From Phytophthora sp. 'mugwort' (Eukaryota > Oomycota > Peronosporomycetes > Peronosporales > Peronosporaceae): DNA of 64,000 nt. Position 1 is the first letter of the stretch; every line of letters starts with the position of its first letter. Below are positions 1 through 10,745 of the stretch, piece after piece. The DNA lies in the NCBI GenBank assembly GCA_033558025.1, contig JAUCEF010000007.1:7750001-7814000 (forward strand), written 5' to 3'. The position numbers were made by a program, and so were the translations under genes. The notes under the pieces were generated by a model, which worked only from the letters and a program-made list of their open reading frames with translations, searched no databases and had not been told where the DNA came from.

Positions 1-3000
1 GGCGGAGATTGCACAAAAAACGATGCAGATCAGATGTGTCTTTGACGATACGGACGCTGAGATGATTGCAGACGCCACGCTCCAGATAATTTGGTCTGTA
101 CTGACTACAGAGGCTAAGACGGACACCGGCAGGCTCGCTGAGAGTGAGGTGGAAACCATTCATTTCATCTTTTGCGATCTCTTGAGTGGTTTGAGCGAGA
201 AAACGACGCCGATATCGATGGTTTTTTACTTTTTTCGAGGTCTTCTGACTCTTGTTGACAATGTCATCAATGAAACCAAGCGCGTATCTGCCGTTTGTCG
301 GCATCAGTTCTTTACCGAGGTTTTGTGTGAACCAAAGTTCCTTACGCTCTTGCTGCTTGTGTTAGCAAGGCAGGACGAGGGTCCTGACGATCAAGTGAAT
401 ACTGCGGCGTTCTGGGGACTGTTGCGTGTCGCTTTGATGCACTTTACAGGCGTGTCCAGCGACAAACTCGCGCTTCTCCAGCCCGTGGTCCCACTGCTCC
501 AGCATTTTGCATACAGTGAACCGTCAGAAGGTTCGTCAACTGAACGACGTTCGACTCAGCCACAACTAGCCGAGGTCTTGAATCGAGTGGAAACGCTCGT
601 ACCTGATCACACAAGACGCGTTTTAATCTGCCGCTGTTTGCTGCACGAATCGTCGTACATTCGGAAGGCAGCAGCCTCTGGCATTCTCCGGCTAGTGTCT
701 CGGACAACACCATCGTGCGTTGACTGGATCTCAACGGATAAACAAGTCCTCGAAGACCCGTTTGGAGGCACATTCGGCCATAATGACCAGCGTATGAACC
801 TCGACGCAACACTTATGGAGACGCATTTGCCTGTTAGTCAAGTACGTGAGTATCCACCAAGCGAAAACGAGTTATCGTCACAGCTGAGCAAGTTGTCTCA
901 CTTGTACAAAGTGATTTCCAAGACATCTTGTGCCTTTGAGAGCATGAGAGAAGCGGCACTTAAAGAATTAGTCATGTTTTTCGAAAACGCTTCGGTGGAA
1001 TTGTTTTCACTATTTGAAGAGCTGGACAAACTTTCGGATCTTATGGAGCTACTTCGGACCATTTGCCAAGCGGAGGCTAGTCGAAATGACTCGTCGATGA
1101 TTCAACAAGCTCTTCTTTTGCTCAGAACTCTAGTACTCCGCAGCCGTCTGTTGCGTTCAGCCATGCAGCGTGACAATGACACGATGGAACTTCTCATGCC
1201 GTTGATTTTCCACTCTTCGGTCTCGATTCGGGCACAAATGTATTACATTATTCTCCTGCTCACGTGTTCTGCTGAAAACTTTGTTCCCAAAGGAGCATCA
1301 ATCGAATCTGGGAGTGACGAGACATTCATACACAACAATGAAGCGAGAATTCCAGAGATGATCAAGTCAACGTTTGGTTTGTACTCGAATCGTTGGCCAC
1401 GATGCTTCATTATGACCTGTTCGTTAAAACAACAATTGCAAGCAAGCAGTGCATTGTTAACCAAGCAACAGGACCCATTATGGCTGCAAGAAGTGAAATC
1501 CAAACTGAATCAGGAGTCCGTTTGTTCTGATGGCAACAGCGACGATTTCGCTACATTATTAGGTGCAGAGTATGCACTTATCGCTCAGAAACTTCGAGAC
1601 GCACCGTCACACGGGAAGTGTCTGAATGCACTTTACCATTTGCTGACGATGTGTGAAGCGTGGCGTTTTGCACGCCAACGTTTTGTTAGCGAGTGGGAGG
1701 CCGATTTTGAACGGTATTTCGCGGTACCACCGAAAAACGAACGAGACGAAGTCATCCTCGGTGCGCTTGTGTGTACTCTCAGCGTCATGTTCTGTGTCAT
1801 GACAAGAGGAGAACAGTTACGTGCTCTGGTGGTAGTGAAGCGTAAAGTTCTCACGCTGCTGAAAAGGTCACAAAGCAGGGCATTTTCCCTTCAGGTGGCG
1901 CGCTTGTTGCTTAACGTGAGTGAATCCAAAGTTAGCGAGTTGTTTGTGTCACTTGCTGCTGATACCGACATTCTCGCGACGATGTGCATCAAGTACTCGT
2001 CAATCTACGCGACTGAACCTGCTCTTCACGGTTTAATGTTAGAGGTGTTGCTTCGGTTCGCCCGGAGCATGGATGAGCACGCAGACCCTTGCGTGTCAAC
2101 ATCCTCGCGCGAAAAGATCTGCAAGCGTCTTCTCGAGATGCTCTCATCGTTGCTCACTGTTGTATGTCGACATCGTGTCCCAGGCTCCTTCTTGGAGCGT
2201 GACGTCTTTGCCATTGGATCTCAATGCATGCTCGCCATTTTGCAGACACTTCCGTCCAAATCCCTTTTGGCGAGCGATAGCCCTTTGGAACATACTGACA
2301 GCACGATCCTTCTCGATGGAAGCTGGGCGTCTCGTTTTCTCTTCGACCACGTCGCACCCATCCGCGAGCTTGGGTTTCGTGTTATTGAGCATGCTGCAGT
2401 GTGGAGCTCTCCGTCGATTCGGTTATTGAAGATGACTTATGAAACAGCCACGGACGAGACCGAGGCTGATGCTGTACGAGCAGCAGCATGTACTGTGTTG
2501 ACTAAAGAGATTCTTGGATACATTGAGCGTTCTTCTGATCAACAAGTTGCGATGGTAGAGATTTGTCATGGGACCACCTTTGCAGCAAGAGCGTTGCGCT
2601 CACTTTCGGGTGCCTTGAAGGATAACAAACTGTTTGTTCGCACTGCTGGTGCATTTGCACAATTGGTTCGAGTGCTTTACGTACAAAAGGATCGTTTGGC
2701 GTCACATTTCGGGGAAATGCACAAAGGGTTGGAGGCAGCCGAAGAAGAACACGACATTTATCCGCTCCTAGTGCAGGTAAGAGTGTCCTCGTGCAAATAT
2801 CTGGTTACGATTCGATCGCTTAATATTTAAACGTACTTGCTTAGGTGTTATCACTTCGTGAATGGAAGATCAAGTGTAATCGCTACAGCTCGTGCTGTAT
2901 GCTTTTGCCTAACTGTGACGAGTCATGGAGGCGCGCGCTGCTTCCAGCTATCTTCGATCTGATGACTGAAGTGCTGAATCTTCTCCAGGCTATTTGCCGC

Positions 3001-4991
3001 GATGGTGGTTTTCATCAAGTGACATTCTTCCTCATGGTAATTTGCTGTACATATTCTCTTTTCCTTTGTCCGTGAACTCACTTTTCTTTTGTGTAAATGA
3101 TATTCTAGCATACGACTTTGCAGTATCAGCTGATGGAACTTGTACAGGACGTTCAGGTTTCTTTAAACGACTCATTTTCAGTAACTAGAAAGCGTAGACA
3201 CTACGAGGTGCTCGACCTTTGTGCAGGTACACTCAGCATCCTGTTGGTACAAGCGTTTGACGAGCACAACAAATACGACGCTGAGCAGTTCGGAGCACCA
3301 ACAACGTTGAGCTTTATGGCGGGTTTTGTAGACACGGTGACAAAACTGCTAGAGCCCACGCATCCCATCGATTTCCGAGTGTCATTCTCTCGTATCGTGC
3401 CCGCGGTAAGCACTATTACCAGGCTCATGCGGCTGAATGCTCCACCTCATGAATATTTTTTCTAACTTTGTGGTTTTTGGTAGATGTCGTTGTTGATACC
3501 CGGATCTCTGAAATCTTCAGATACTTCAGTCGTCAGCATGCTGTGTTCCGCCATGTTTGATCTTTATCAACAGGTTACAGAATTCCGACCGATAGATGCG
3601 AGTATTACCACATCTGATGGACAAGGCCGTGTGTTTGCATTGGTATCGATTCGACGTATTTCATGTGCGCTTCAAGTACTGCTCGAGACGAACCCAAATC
3701 TTCAGCCACTCGTGCAGATAAAACGTGGTGTACCTTTTGCAATGGCATCCATCAAAGAATTATTCGCTGCGATTCGCTTAGCTGGAGGATTCGGCGGCAA
3801 GCGAGCTAGGAGCTCTACATGTACACAGGATAAATATGTGCTTGACCTCTGCGGACGCATCCAGACTCACATGGAAGTCGTGAGTTCCATCATTGGAGGT
3901 GACAAGGAAAGCCAGCGACTGGCAAAGGTAATAAAACTCCTCCATAGTTTTTGTCAGTATAAAACTGTTGACTAACCTTTGTGTCCTTAGGACGAGGGCC
4001 TTCTCAACGTTATTCTGTCGAATTGGAACGTGATGAAGATGGCTCATGTGCGTGGGTCACAGCTGATGCTACGTGCACTTCATTTATTGGCAAACTACAC
4101 GTACGGAAACGACAGCGCCAGGAGTTCGCTGTTAATCTCACTTGGTTCTGGGAGATCTTACGGAGGAGAAAATGCTCAAACGCTCTTGTCATTGTTGTTC
4201 AACCTGGCGAGCACCCGAGGGGAGGTGACGTCTTCTCACCGCCGAGTTTCGCATGATGTCAGCACCTTGTCCGAAGCAGATACGGCCTTGAGCAACGCTG
4301 CATGCCAAGTGCTGAAGGCTGTGCTGCTTAACACTGAATGTGTTCTAGCATCTGTGAAGACCGGATCGATTGCTAAGCTGGTTGATTCGCTTCAAGATCG
4401 GCTGAAACGAGTCAGACAGACGAGCAAAACAAATCACCTAGAGAACGAAAACCTTGGTCACATGCTGAGCGTACTCAGTAGCATTGCCAGCAATGAAGAA
4501 GGTGCTCGCGTACTTTACACGAACTGGGCCACAGTGCTCTCTTTCGTGTTCGACGATGTGATGCAGTTACCTGACGAGATAATTCGACGCAGCGGCTGCT
4601 TATTCTTGAGGAACCTCGCTCTTTCACAAGCAACCAAGAACCATTTCGCCCTATGGGAGGAGCTGCTAGATGAAATGGTTGCTCTTTGTGTACGTACGAA
4701 TGGCACGACAGAGAATGACTCGACCTCTCTGGGATGCCTATCAGCAGCGCTGTGGTCGCTCCTGTTCGACAATCAGAAAGCACGTGCACTGTTGGTCTCG
4801 AAGCCTACAGCGCTACGAAGCTTGCAGCAAATATTGAGTTCCCAAAAGGATGGTACGTACCTGGCTGATAAGTTTTTTACCAGGACTTGTGCTTACTTCT
4901 GTTGCGTTGAGTTTTAGGTCCTCTGGCTTCAGCTTCTTCAAAAGATATTGCGGAAAATCTGCGTCACGTCCTGTTACTCGTCCAAGAGTAA
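1..4991 (+). CDS. Rotatin-like HEAT/ARM-repeat centriole protein (5' partial)
   Basis: The reading frame is open from the window edge, so the true start lies upstream. I place six exons at 1-2776, 2845-3036, 3109-3405, 3484-3927, 3991-4852 and 4918-4991. Each intron is 63-78 nt with GT and AG ends, and all phases join cleanly, giving about 1,540 residues. The protein is almost wholly helical and leucine-rich with armadillo/HEAT-like repeats, and no enzyme motif. The C-terminal stretch around 4730-4800 (GCLSAALWSLLFDNQKARAL) resembles the conserved end of rotatin (RTTN, Drosophila Ana3), a large ARM-repeat protein needed for centriole and basal-body assembly. That role would suit an organism with flagellate zoospores. 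The family call rests on this C-terminal resemblance and on size. Another large ARM-repeat protein is possible. It converges with the next gene, about 240 bp away. Confidence 0.55.
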
Positions 4992-5229
4992 AGCAAAAAT
5001 GCTTTCAATGATCGACGGGCATCACTCACACGAGCCCGTATTTATTCATCACATTCGATACCGATTTATCAACACTCATGATCGGTCGTGATACAAAGTA
5101 GAGGCATCACTCACGTGTAGACAGCCTTCTTGAAGCAGCCCAACCAAATAAATAAACGCATTCCTTTCGCGCATATTCTGCGGCTTGGAACTTGATGGCG
5201 AGTCCAAATAACACAGCGTACAGTAGTGC

Positions 5230-7608
5230 TCAGGGTATGTCGAAGTCCTCTTCTTCTTCGCTGCTGTAATAATCAGCTTCGCCTTCACCCTCCGACGAAC
5301 TGCCGTCCTTCTCTATACGAACGTGAGTCGTCCCACCTGGACTCACGACCCCCCTCACGAAATGTGAACCAGCATCCTCCACAAGCATCACGGCCTTCTT
5401 CTGCTCATAAACGGGAATTCAAAACCACAAGACAACGTTAAGCACCGTCTGCCTGTAGACAAATATCCTGTCTTTCATGACGTACCTTGGCAGACGTAGT
5501 CTTTGCTGTCGACGCTTTGACAGGGGTAGCCATTGAAGTCACGCGGCGCACCTTCCGACCAACCATCACCCCACCGCCCGCGACGTGTTGCCGATTAATG
5601 CCCAGCACGTACGAGTCGATGTCGTCACGCCTACGCGAGCTCAGTTTCTTGAGTAATCCCGGAGCCTCATCGTCCATTTCCGAGTCGTCGTCATCGAAGC
5701 TACGTAACGGTGTCGTCAACTCCGGCGACTTGATGGAATCGAATTCGGGTAGCTCCGGCAAACCTTCCTTGGATGGGGTCGTGTCGAAGAGGTCATCCAC
5801 GTGCTTCTTTTCGTACTGCGAATACCACAACACAACCCATTTAGTCTTAGGTACAATATATCGACACGCACGCCTTTAACAATTTTGTTTTCCTGCTTAC
5901 CTCTTCCACGAACTCGCGTACTTGTTTTTTGAATTTGTTTGAGCCAGCACGCGCGATCTTGGTAGGTATGGCGGAGTTAGCCTCGGCATTTGGTCGCTTC
6001 ATTGCCTTTGCTGCTTTTCGATTCGTAGGCGGGGATCGAAACTGCTCAAACGTTTTGGCTTGGCAGTCGTGTGCCGACTTCCCTGGAATATATTGAGCCA
6101 CCTATAGAATTCATTTGCAAGTAGTCAGTGATGCATTTCGTCATCTGTGTCCAAGTTGCATCAACATTCCTAATACCTGCGCCCAGAAGTTTGACGCGGT
6201 TGTTGGGATCTTCAGTTTGGCGTCCATTAAAGCTTCCAACTGCTCATTCGTCCAAACGTCGGCCTCTTCTTCCGGTTCAGGTTGATCCTTCTGGACCCTT
6301 GTTGTTTTCTTCTTAACTGGAACTCGAATCTGCCATAGAACGCAAGCGAGAATAGGTCATTAGCGCTCACGCTGATCAAATCCGTAAGACGCGTCAGGAG
6401 CCACGCACTTTAGCGGGCTTCGGCGTCTCGTACACATCCTCGACCAAGGCAATGGATTCTTCAGTACTCAGATCTTCATCAATCGACGGCATTGGTAAAC
6501 TTTGTCATAGCAACAAATTGCATGCAACTTCTCGTCAGCAAAAACACTCACAACAACAGTCAGCTCAAAAGAGAGCTCTCCCTTTTCCGCACCTGTATCT
6601 GTCTCCATCACTTGCTTTCTTGATTGGCTTCAGTTTAGCCGCCAACTTGTCACTTGGCTGTGATTTCTGTACATATGGGAGGAATCGCTTGTAAAAGAAC
6701 GCCGGAATACCGTCCTTCATCAGCTCCATCGCCGCACGAGGCATGCCAGCACGTCTGGCAGCATCTCGATCAAACTTTCCACTCAGCGCCACGTACGCGC
6801 CGTCTTTCGACGTAAACTTCACGGGACCTTCACGTTTTCCAACGATAAAACGCGCCGCTTCCTGCTCTACATGTCCTGTCAGCACCATCTCGGCCCTCTC
6901 ACTACCAGCCTCCAGCCTCGGCGGCCACTCGACCCGCCACTGCCTCAGCAGCGTCGCCTTCCTGTTCGCTCTCCGTCCCTCCCCCTGAACCTTCCACTTG
7001 TTCTCAACCTTCACTTTCTTCTCCTTCTTCGGTGACTGAAACGAGAGCGTTTTCTGAATCACAAACTCTCCTTCTTCCTCCTCCTGGGCTGTGTCCTGAA
7101 TAACCTCCAGGCTATTACGTTCCCATTTCTTCTTGGCCATCGATCTGGTCACGGGCGTTCCTCCTACCATCTCCAATACGCCCCCACGGCACCGCTTGTG
7201 CCATTTATTGCGCTTGGCAGCGCTCCTGGTCACAGCGGGCGACGCCGCCGTCCTCTTCTCCTCTCCTTTGATCATCTCTTCCCGTCCTAACTTCTTCTTC
7301 TTGTACGGCTTAAGCAGTTTCAAATGGACAAACGGATCTTCTTCCTCCTCCTGTGTCGCAGCCTGTGAACGCGCTTCAGGAGCGCTCAAGGCATGCGAGA
7401 GCCCTCGGACGGGGCTGTGAAATTCATCGTCGGCGTCGTAGCGCCGCTTCTTCCGTGGCTTGCGCGTGGACTGCACCAGGGCGTCCTCGTGTCCCAAACC
7501 TACCAGCGCGCTCTCCAGAACGGAGATGTAGCGGCTGCGGCTGCGGGTGTACAGCGGCGCCGACGTGCTGCGGGCCATGGACGACGACATTGCTCGTTGG
7601 AAATTCAA
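5230..7608 (-). CDS. KNL2/M18BP1-like centromere protein with SANTA and SANT/Myb domains
   Basis: Six exons are seen at 7608-6593, 6499-6409, 6329-6177, 6101-5901, 5815-5486 and 5400-5230. Donors include GTAAGC, GTACG and GTGCG, all phases agree, and the product is 653 residues. Residues ~222-312 read as a SANTA domain: LRQWRVEWPP at the start, a central VKFTSKDGAYVALSG, and KDGIPAFFYKRFLPY at the end. Residues ~390-440 form a SANT/Myb module that begins VWTNEQLEALMDAKL and continues FWAQVAQYIPGKSAHDCQAK, spread over two exons. SANTA followed by SANT is the hallmark of KNL2/M18BP1 (Mis18-binding protein), which marks centromeres for CENP-A loading. The rest is basic and low-complexity with an acidic C-terminal tail. 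Only 91 bp separate its start from the divergent aspartic protease gene. Function is inferred from domain order. Confidence 0.75.
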
Positions 7609-7699
7609 AATTGAGCGCGCGGAGTCACTAAAGTGAAGAATGACTGTGCTAATTGGTGTGACTCACAAAGGTAGCATTCAGACTGACTAGCAGGTCATT
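7609..7699. promoter_or_regulatory. 91-bp divergent promoter
   Basis: This is the whole gap between the start codons of the KNL2-like gene (-) and the aspartic protease gene (+). It contains ATTGG at 7652-7656 (a CCAAT box on the minus strand), the bZIP/AP-1-like heptamer TGACTCA at 7659-7665, and a second half-site GAGTCA at 7622-7627. Both transcription units must take their core promoters and 5' UTRs from here or from the neighbouring coding sequence. Transcription start sites cannot be placed by eye. Confidence 0.5.
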
Positions 7700-9999
7700 A
7701 TGTCGAGCATTGCGGCACTGCGGAGGTCGCAGGCGATGCTGCTGCTCTGCTGTCTGGTGCTGCTGCTATTTGGTCGAGAAACCCAGGCCGATAATGCGCA
7801 CTACTCCATCGACCTGACGGGTATCGCTTCGGGCACAGGTGCGGTCGTGTGTTGACCATGCGATGTAAAGGAGACCAACCCGACGTAAAATTTTTCAGTT
7901 GTTGACTCTGCCACTGCTGCTATGCTGCAGCCTACACGCTCACGGTGGACATCGGTATACTTGATAGATCGGGTTCTTCAAGCGGAAGTGTACGTGGGTA
8001 CTGCTACGAAGCGGGTCATTAACACTGCAGAACGTGTGACGAGTGTGAGGTTGTGATACATACGTTCTTCCATGCACAGAACGCTTTCCGACTGATCGCA
8101 GACACAGGCTCGTCGAATGATGCAGTACTGGGCTCTGGATGCTGCGGATCGGACGCAGAGGTGACTTACTCATGTGATGCGTCGTCGACCTGTACCAATA
8201 GTGGCGGTGGCACGGTCACGCTGTCATTCGCGGGGGCCAATATTCAGTAAGAGGACTGGAGTCGCTGGGTGATGCTGGAGAGCAATATATTGCTGCTGAC
8301 CTGTTACCCTTTTCTCTTGTATTAGGGGCCAATTTATGGCGGATACGTGGTCGTCGGATGAGATCGGTAATATCTTAAAGACCTTCCTGGTTATCGAAAA
8401 GCAAGATACATTCTACCGTTCAACGTATGACGGTATTACTGGCTTGGCATATGAGGTGCTGGCGGCGTCGGCGGATGAAACCGTGCCATCACTTTATAAT
8501 GTGCTTGTGGAAACTGCGAAGTCGACAGACGCTTTCGGAATGCTGCTTTGTGGTACGATGCAGCCCTTGTTGCAGACAGGAGGAACCGATTTCACGCACC
8601 ATTCCGGTCAGTTAATGATTGGAGGTACAGAAGGCATTGACGGCGAGGAGTATTATTCTGGCGATATGCTTTATACTCCGATTACATGGGTATGGCTCGT
8701 GGGGATTGACTTGTAAATGGGTTTGAGCTGCATATGCTGACGTCTTTGCGCTGATTGTTTGTCATTTCTCACGTCCAGGAAGCATGGTATGTTGTGACTG
8801 TGACGGATATTGGGTATGATGGTACGAGTCTAGGACTTTCGTGCGATACTTACAATGACCCGCAGGCTATCATCGACTCTGGCACGAGCAACATGGCGTT
8901 CCCGTCGGATGTTTACAATGCGCTCATGGAACAAATCAAAACGGCCACGCTGAAGGCCATTCCTGACTTTGATACTAGCTATTTCGATGATTCGGCTTCC
9001 TGTTGCGATGAGGATTACTGTGACCCGACATCGTCCAGTGCAGCACTGTTGGAGTTGCCCTCAATTTACTTTACACTTGGTATGGAGACCAGTGATGGAT
9101 CAACTAGTAAACATTTTACGGTCGAGATCCCACCTCAGTACTACTGGCGCCCCGAAATGAATGGTGACAACTCTAGCATGCCCTGCCGTGCAATTGGCAT
9201 TTCCGAAGGGTCCTCAACTGTCCTCGGCGACGTCTTCATGGACGGGTTGTACTCGTATCACGATCGTGTGGATGGAAAGATTGGGCTCGCAGTAGCAAAC
9301 AACTGTCCGAACAATGTCACTTCAAGCAAAAAAGTATATCCCTCGGACCACTCGGACGATTGGTGCTCGTGCTTTTCCAGTTTCCTCAAGAAGAAAAGCA
9401 CATGGACGACATATCTTCCATGGGGTAATGGGTGCTTCTTCTGGCTCTGGTGGATGTACATTGTCATTGCCAGTTTCGTGGTGGTGATAGCATGCGTCTG
9501 CGTGCTGCTTTGGTGGCACAAGACCAATAAGCACATGAAGAAGCTGCAGGAGGAAGCATGCAGATCAAACACATCGGGTAGTCGTACCACCCGCCTAGAG
9601 ACGATGCAGGCAACTGGTTCCGGTAGAGTACAAGCGCTGGTCCCTGCGTCGCCGCCCAATGGGTACTATGTCGCCCCTCCTTCAACCCCCAAGAGAACGT
9701 CTACCCGTTTGGGATCACGACATGGGTCAATGAAATCCCCAAGTTCTCAATACAGGAGGAGATCGAAGCAAAAAGAGAAGGAAGTCCCATTGATGACAGA
9801 GCCCAAGTATTCGAACATGAGCTCACCGCGGTCGCCGTTGTCTGATACCTCGAGCATCGCACTCCTGTCGGAACCAGCTTCTCCAATGGAAAGCTGGAAG
9901 CACAAGTCCAAGCCATATCCGCCCGCCAACCCGCCCTCAAGCGGCAAGTCGAGCTATAATGATCGATGGGGGGCGTCCTTGAAGGAGAACGAATTTTGA
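7700..9999 (+). CDS. Membrane-anchored pepsin-like aspartic protease (family A1)
   Basis: Five exons are placed at 7700-7838, 7931-7989, 8080-8246, 8326-8689 and 8779-9999, giving 649 residues. The small second exon is the least certain; it was chosen because donor GTACGT keeps phase. A hydrophobic signal peptide covers residues ~12-25. The two catalytic motifs are both intact: IADTGSSN (Asp ~74) and IIDSGTSN (Asp ~276). After the two protease lobes there is a cysteine-rich linker, one transmembrane helix at residues ~469-490 (9455-9517), and a cytoplasmic tail of about 150 residues that is basic and Ser/Pro-rich. This makes it a type I membrane protease with the active site outside the cytosol. 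Oomycetes encode several such enzymes. The substrate is unknown; processing of secreted or surface proteins is a reasonable inference. Confidence 0.85.
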
Positions 10000-10745
10000 A
10001 AAAACGCCACGGAAATAGATGTCTATAGAAGTACATATAGCCAGTGTATAAAAAATGGAATTCCAACATCTTTGAGCGTGGTGAAGATGGACAAGCTTCT
10101 ATTATATAACGTACCCACTCCTCTTTGGGGGTGTTTCATTGTAAGTAGCGGGTACGCACACCCTATATGCGACCTACGATTCATAAGTTATGAATACCCT
10201 CTTGCCTTTTTCGGTGGAAGCCACTTCAAGCTGCGGATCTTGTAAGAATTGATGTGCATTTAAGCCGATGAAGGGAAAATCTCTGACCCATCGAGATGTA
10301 ATGTCGGACACGTTATACTCAAGATTATTAAGCGGCGCGCACTTCAACTACTACATGAAATATGTACCGCAAGCTGCCATACATTGAGAGTCGACAATGC
10401 GGCGACATGACTCAGTAGTGGTTACTACATTTGCAATCAATTTGGGCGAAATTACAGGTTTAAGAAGCACATTCATAGGAAGTACACAACAAACATCCCT
10501 TAGATAACTAATATTTGCTCTACCTTTCGACTTTTGTTATTTCGCAGGTTTTTCATCTGACACAGGTTTTAGGCCATACAACCCCCCATATTGTGTTGCA
10601 ACCTATCACGTATCTCAAACCACGTCTTCAGTCCCCATCGGCGCGTTCAATCTCGTGTCCTCCCCTTCCGCGGCGTGGCGAACGTCCGACGTCTGTGCCC
10701 ACGACACCTCACTCCCCCACCAGTACTAGCCAACACGCACTTGCC
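10000..10745. other. Intergenic region and 5' leader of the PDZ gene
   Basis: No gene is supported here. An in-frame ATG at 10515 would extend the PDZ protein by 77 residues. That extension reads as ordinary leader sequence, while the ATG at 10746 sits in a good context (TTGCCATGGCG). The pyrimidine-rich tract just before 10746 fits a 5' UTR. Confidence 0.4.

Noticed and set aside
9258..9659. 133-codon minus-strand open frame
   Set aside because: It is an antisense shadow of the aspartic protease C-terminal exon.
10515..10745. N-terminal extension of the PDZ protein
   Set aside because: The ATG at 10746 has the better context and the extension looks like non-coding leader.
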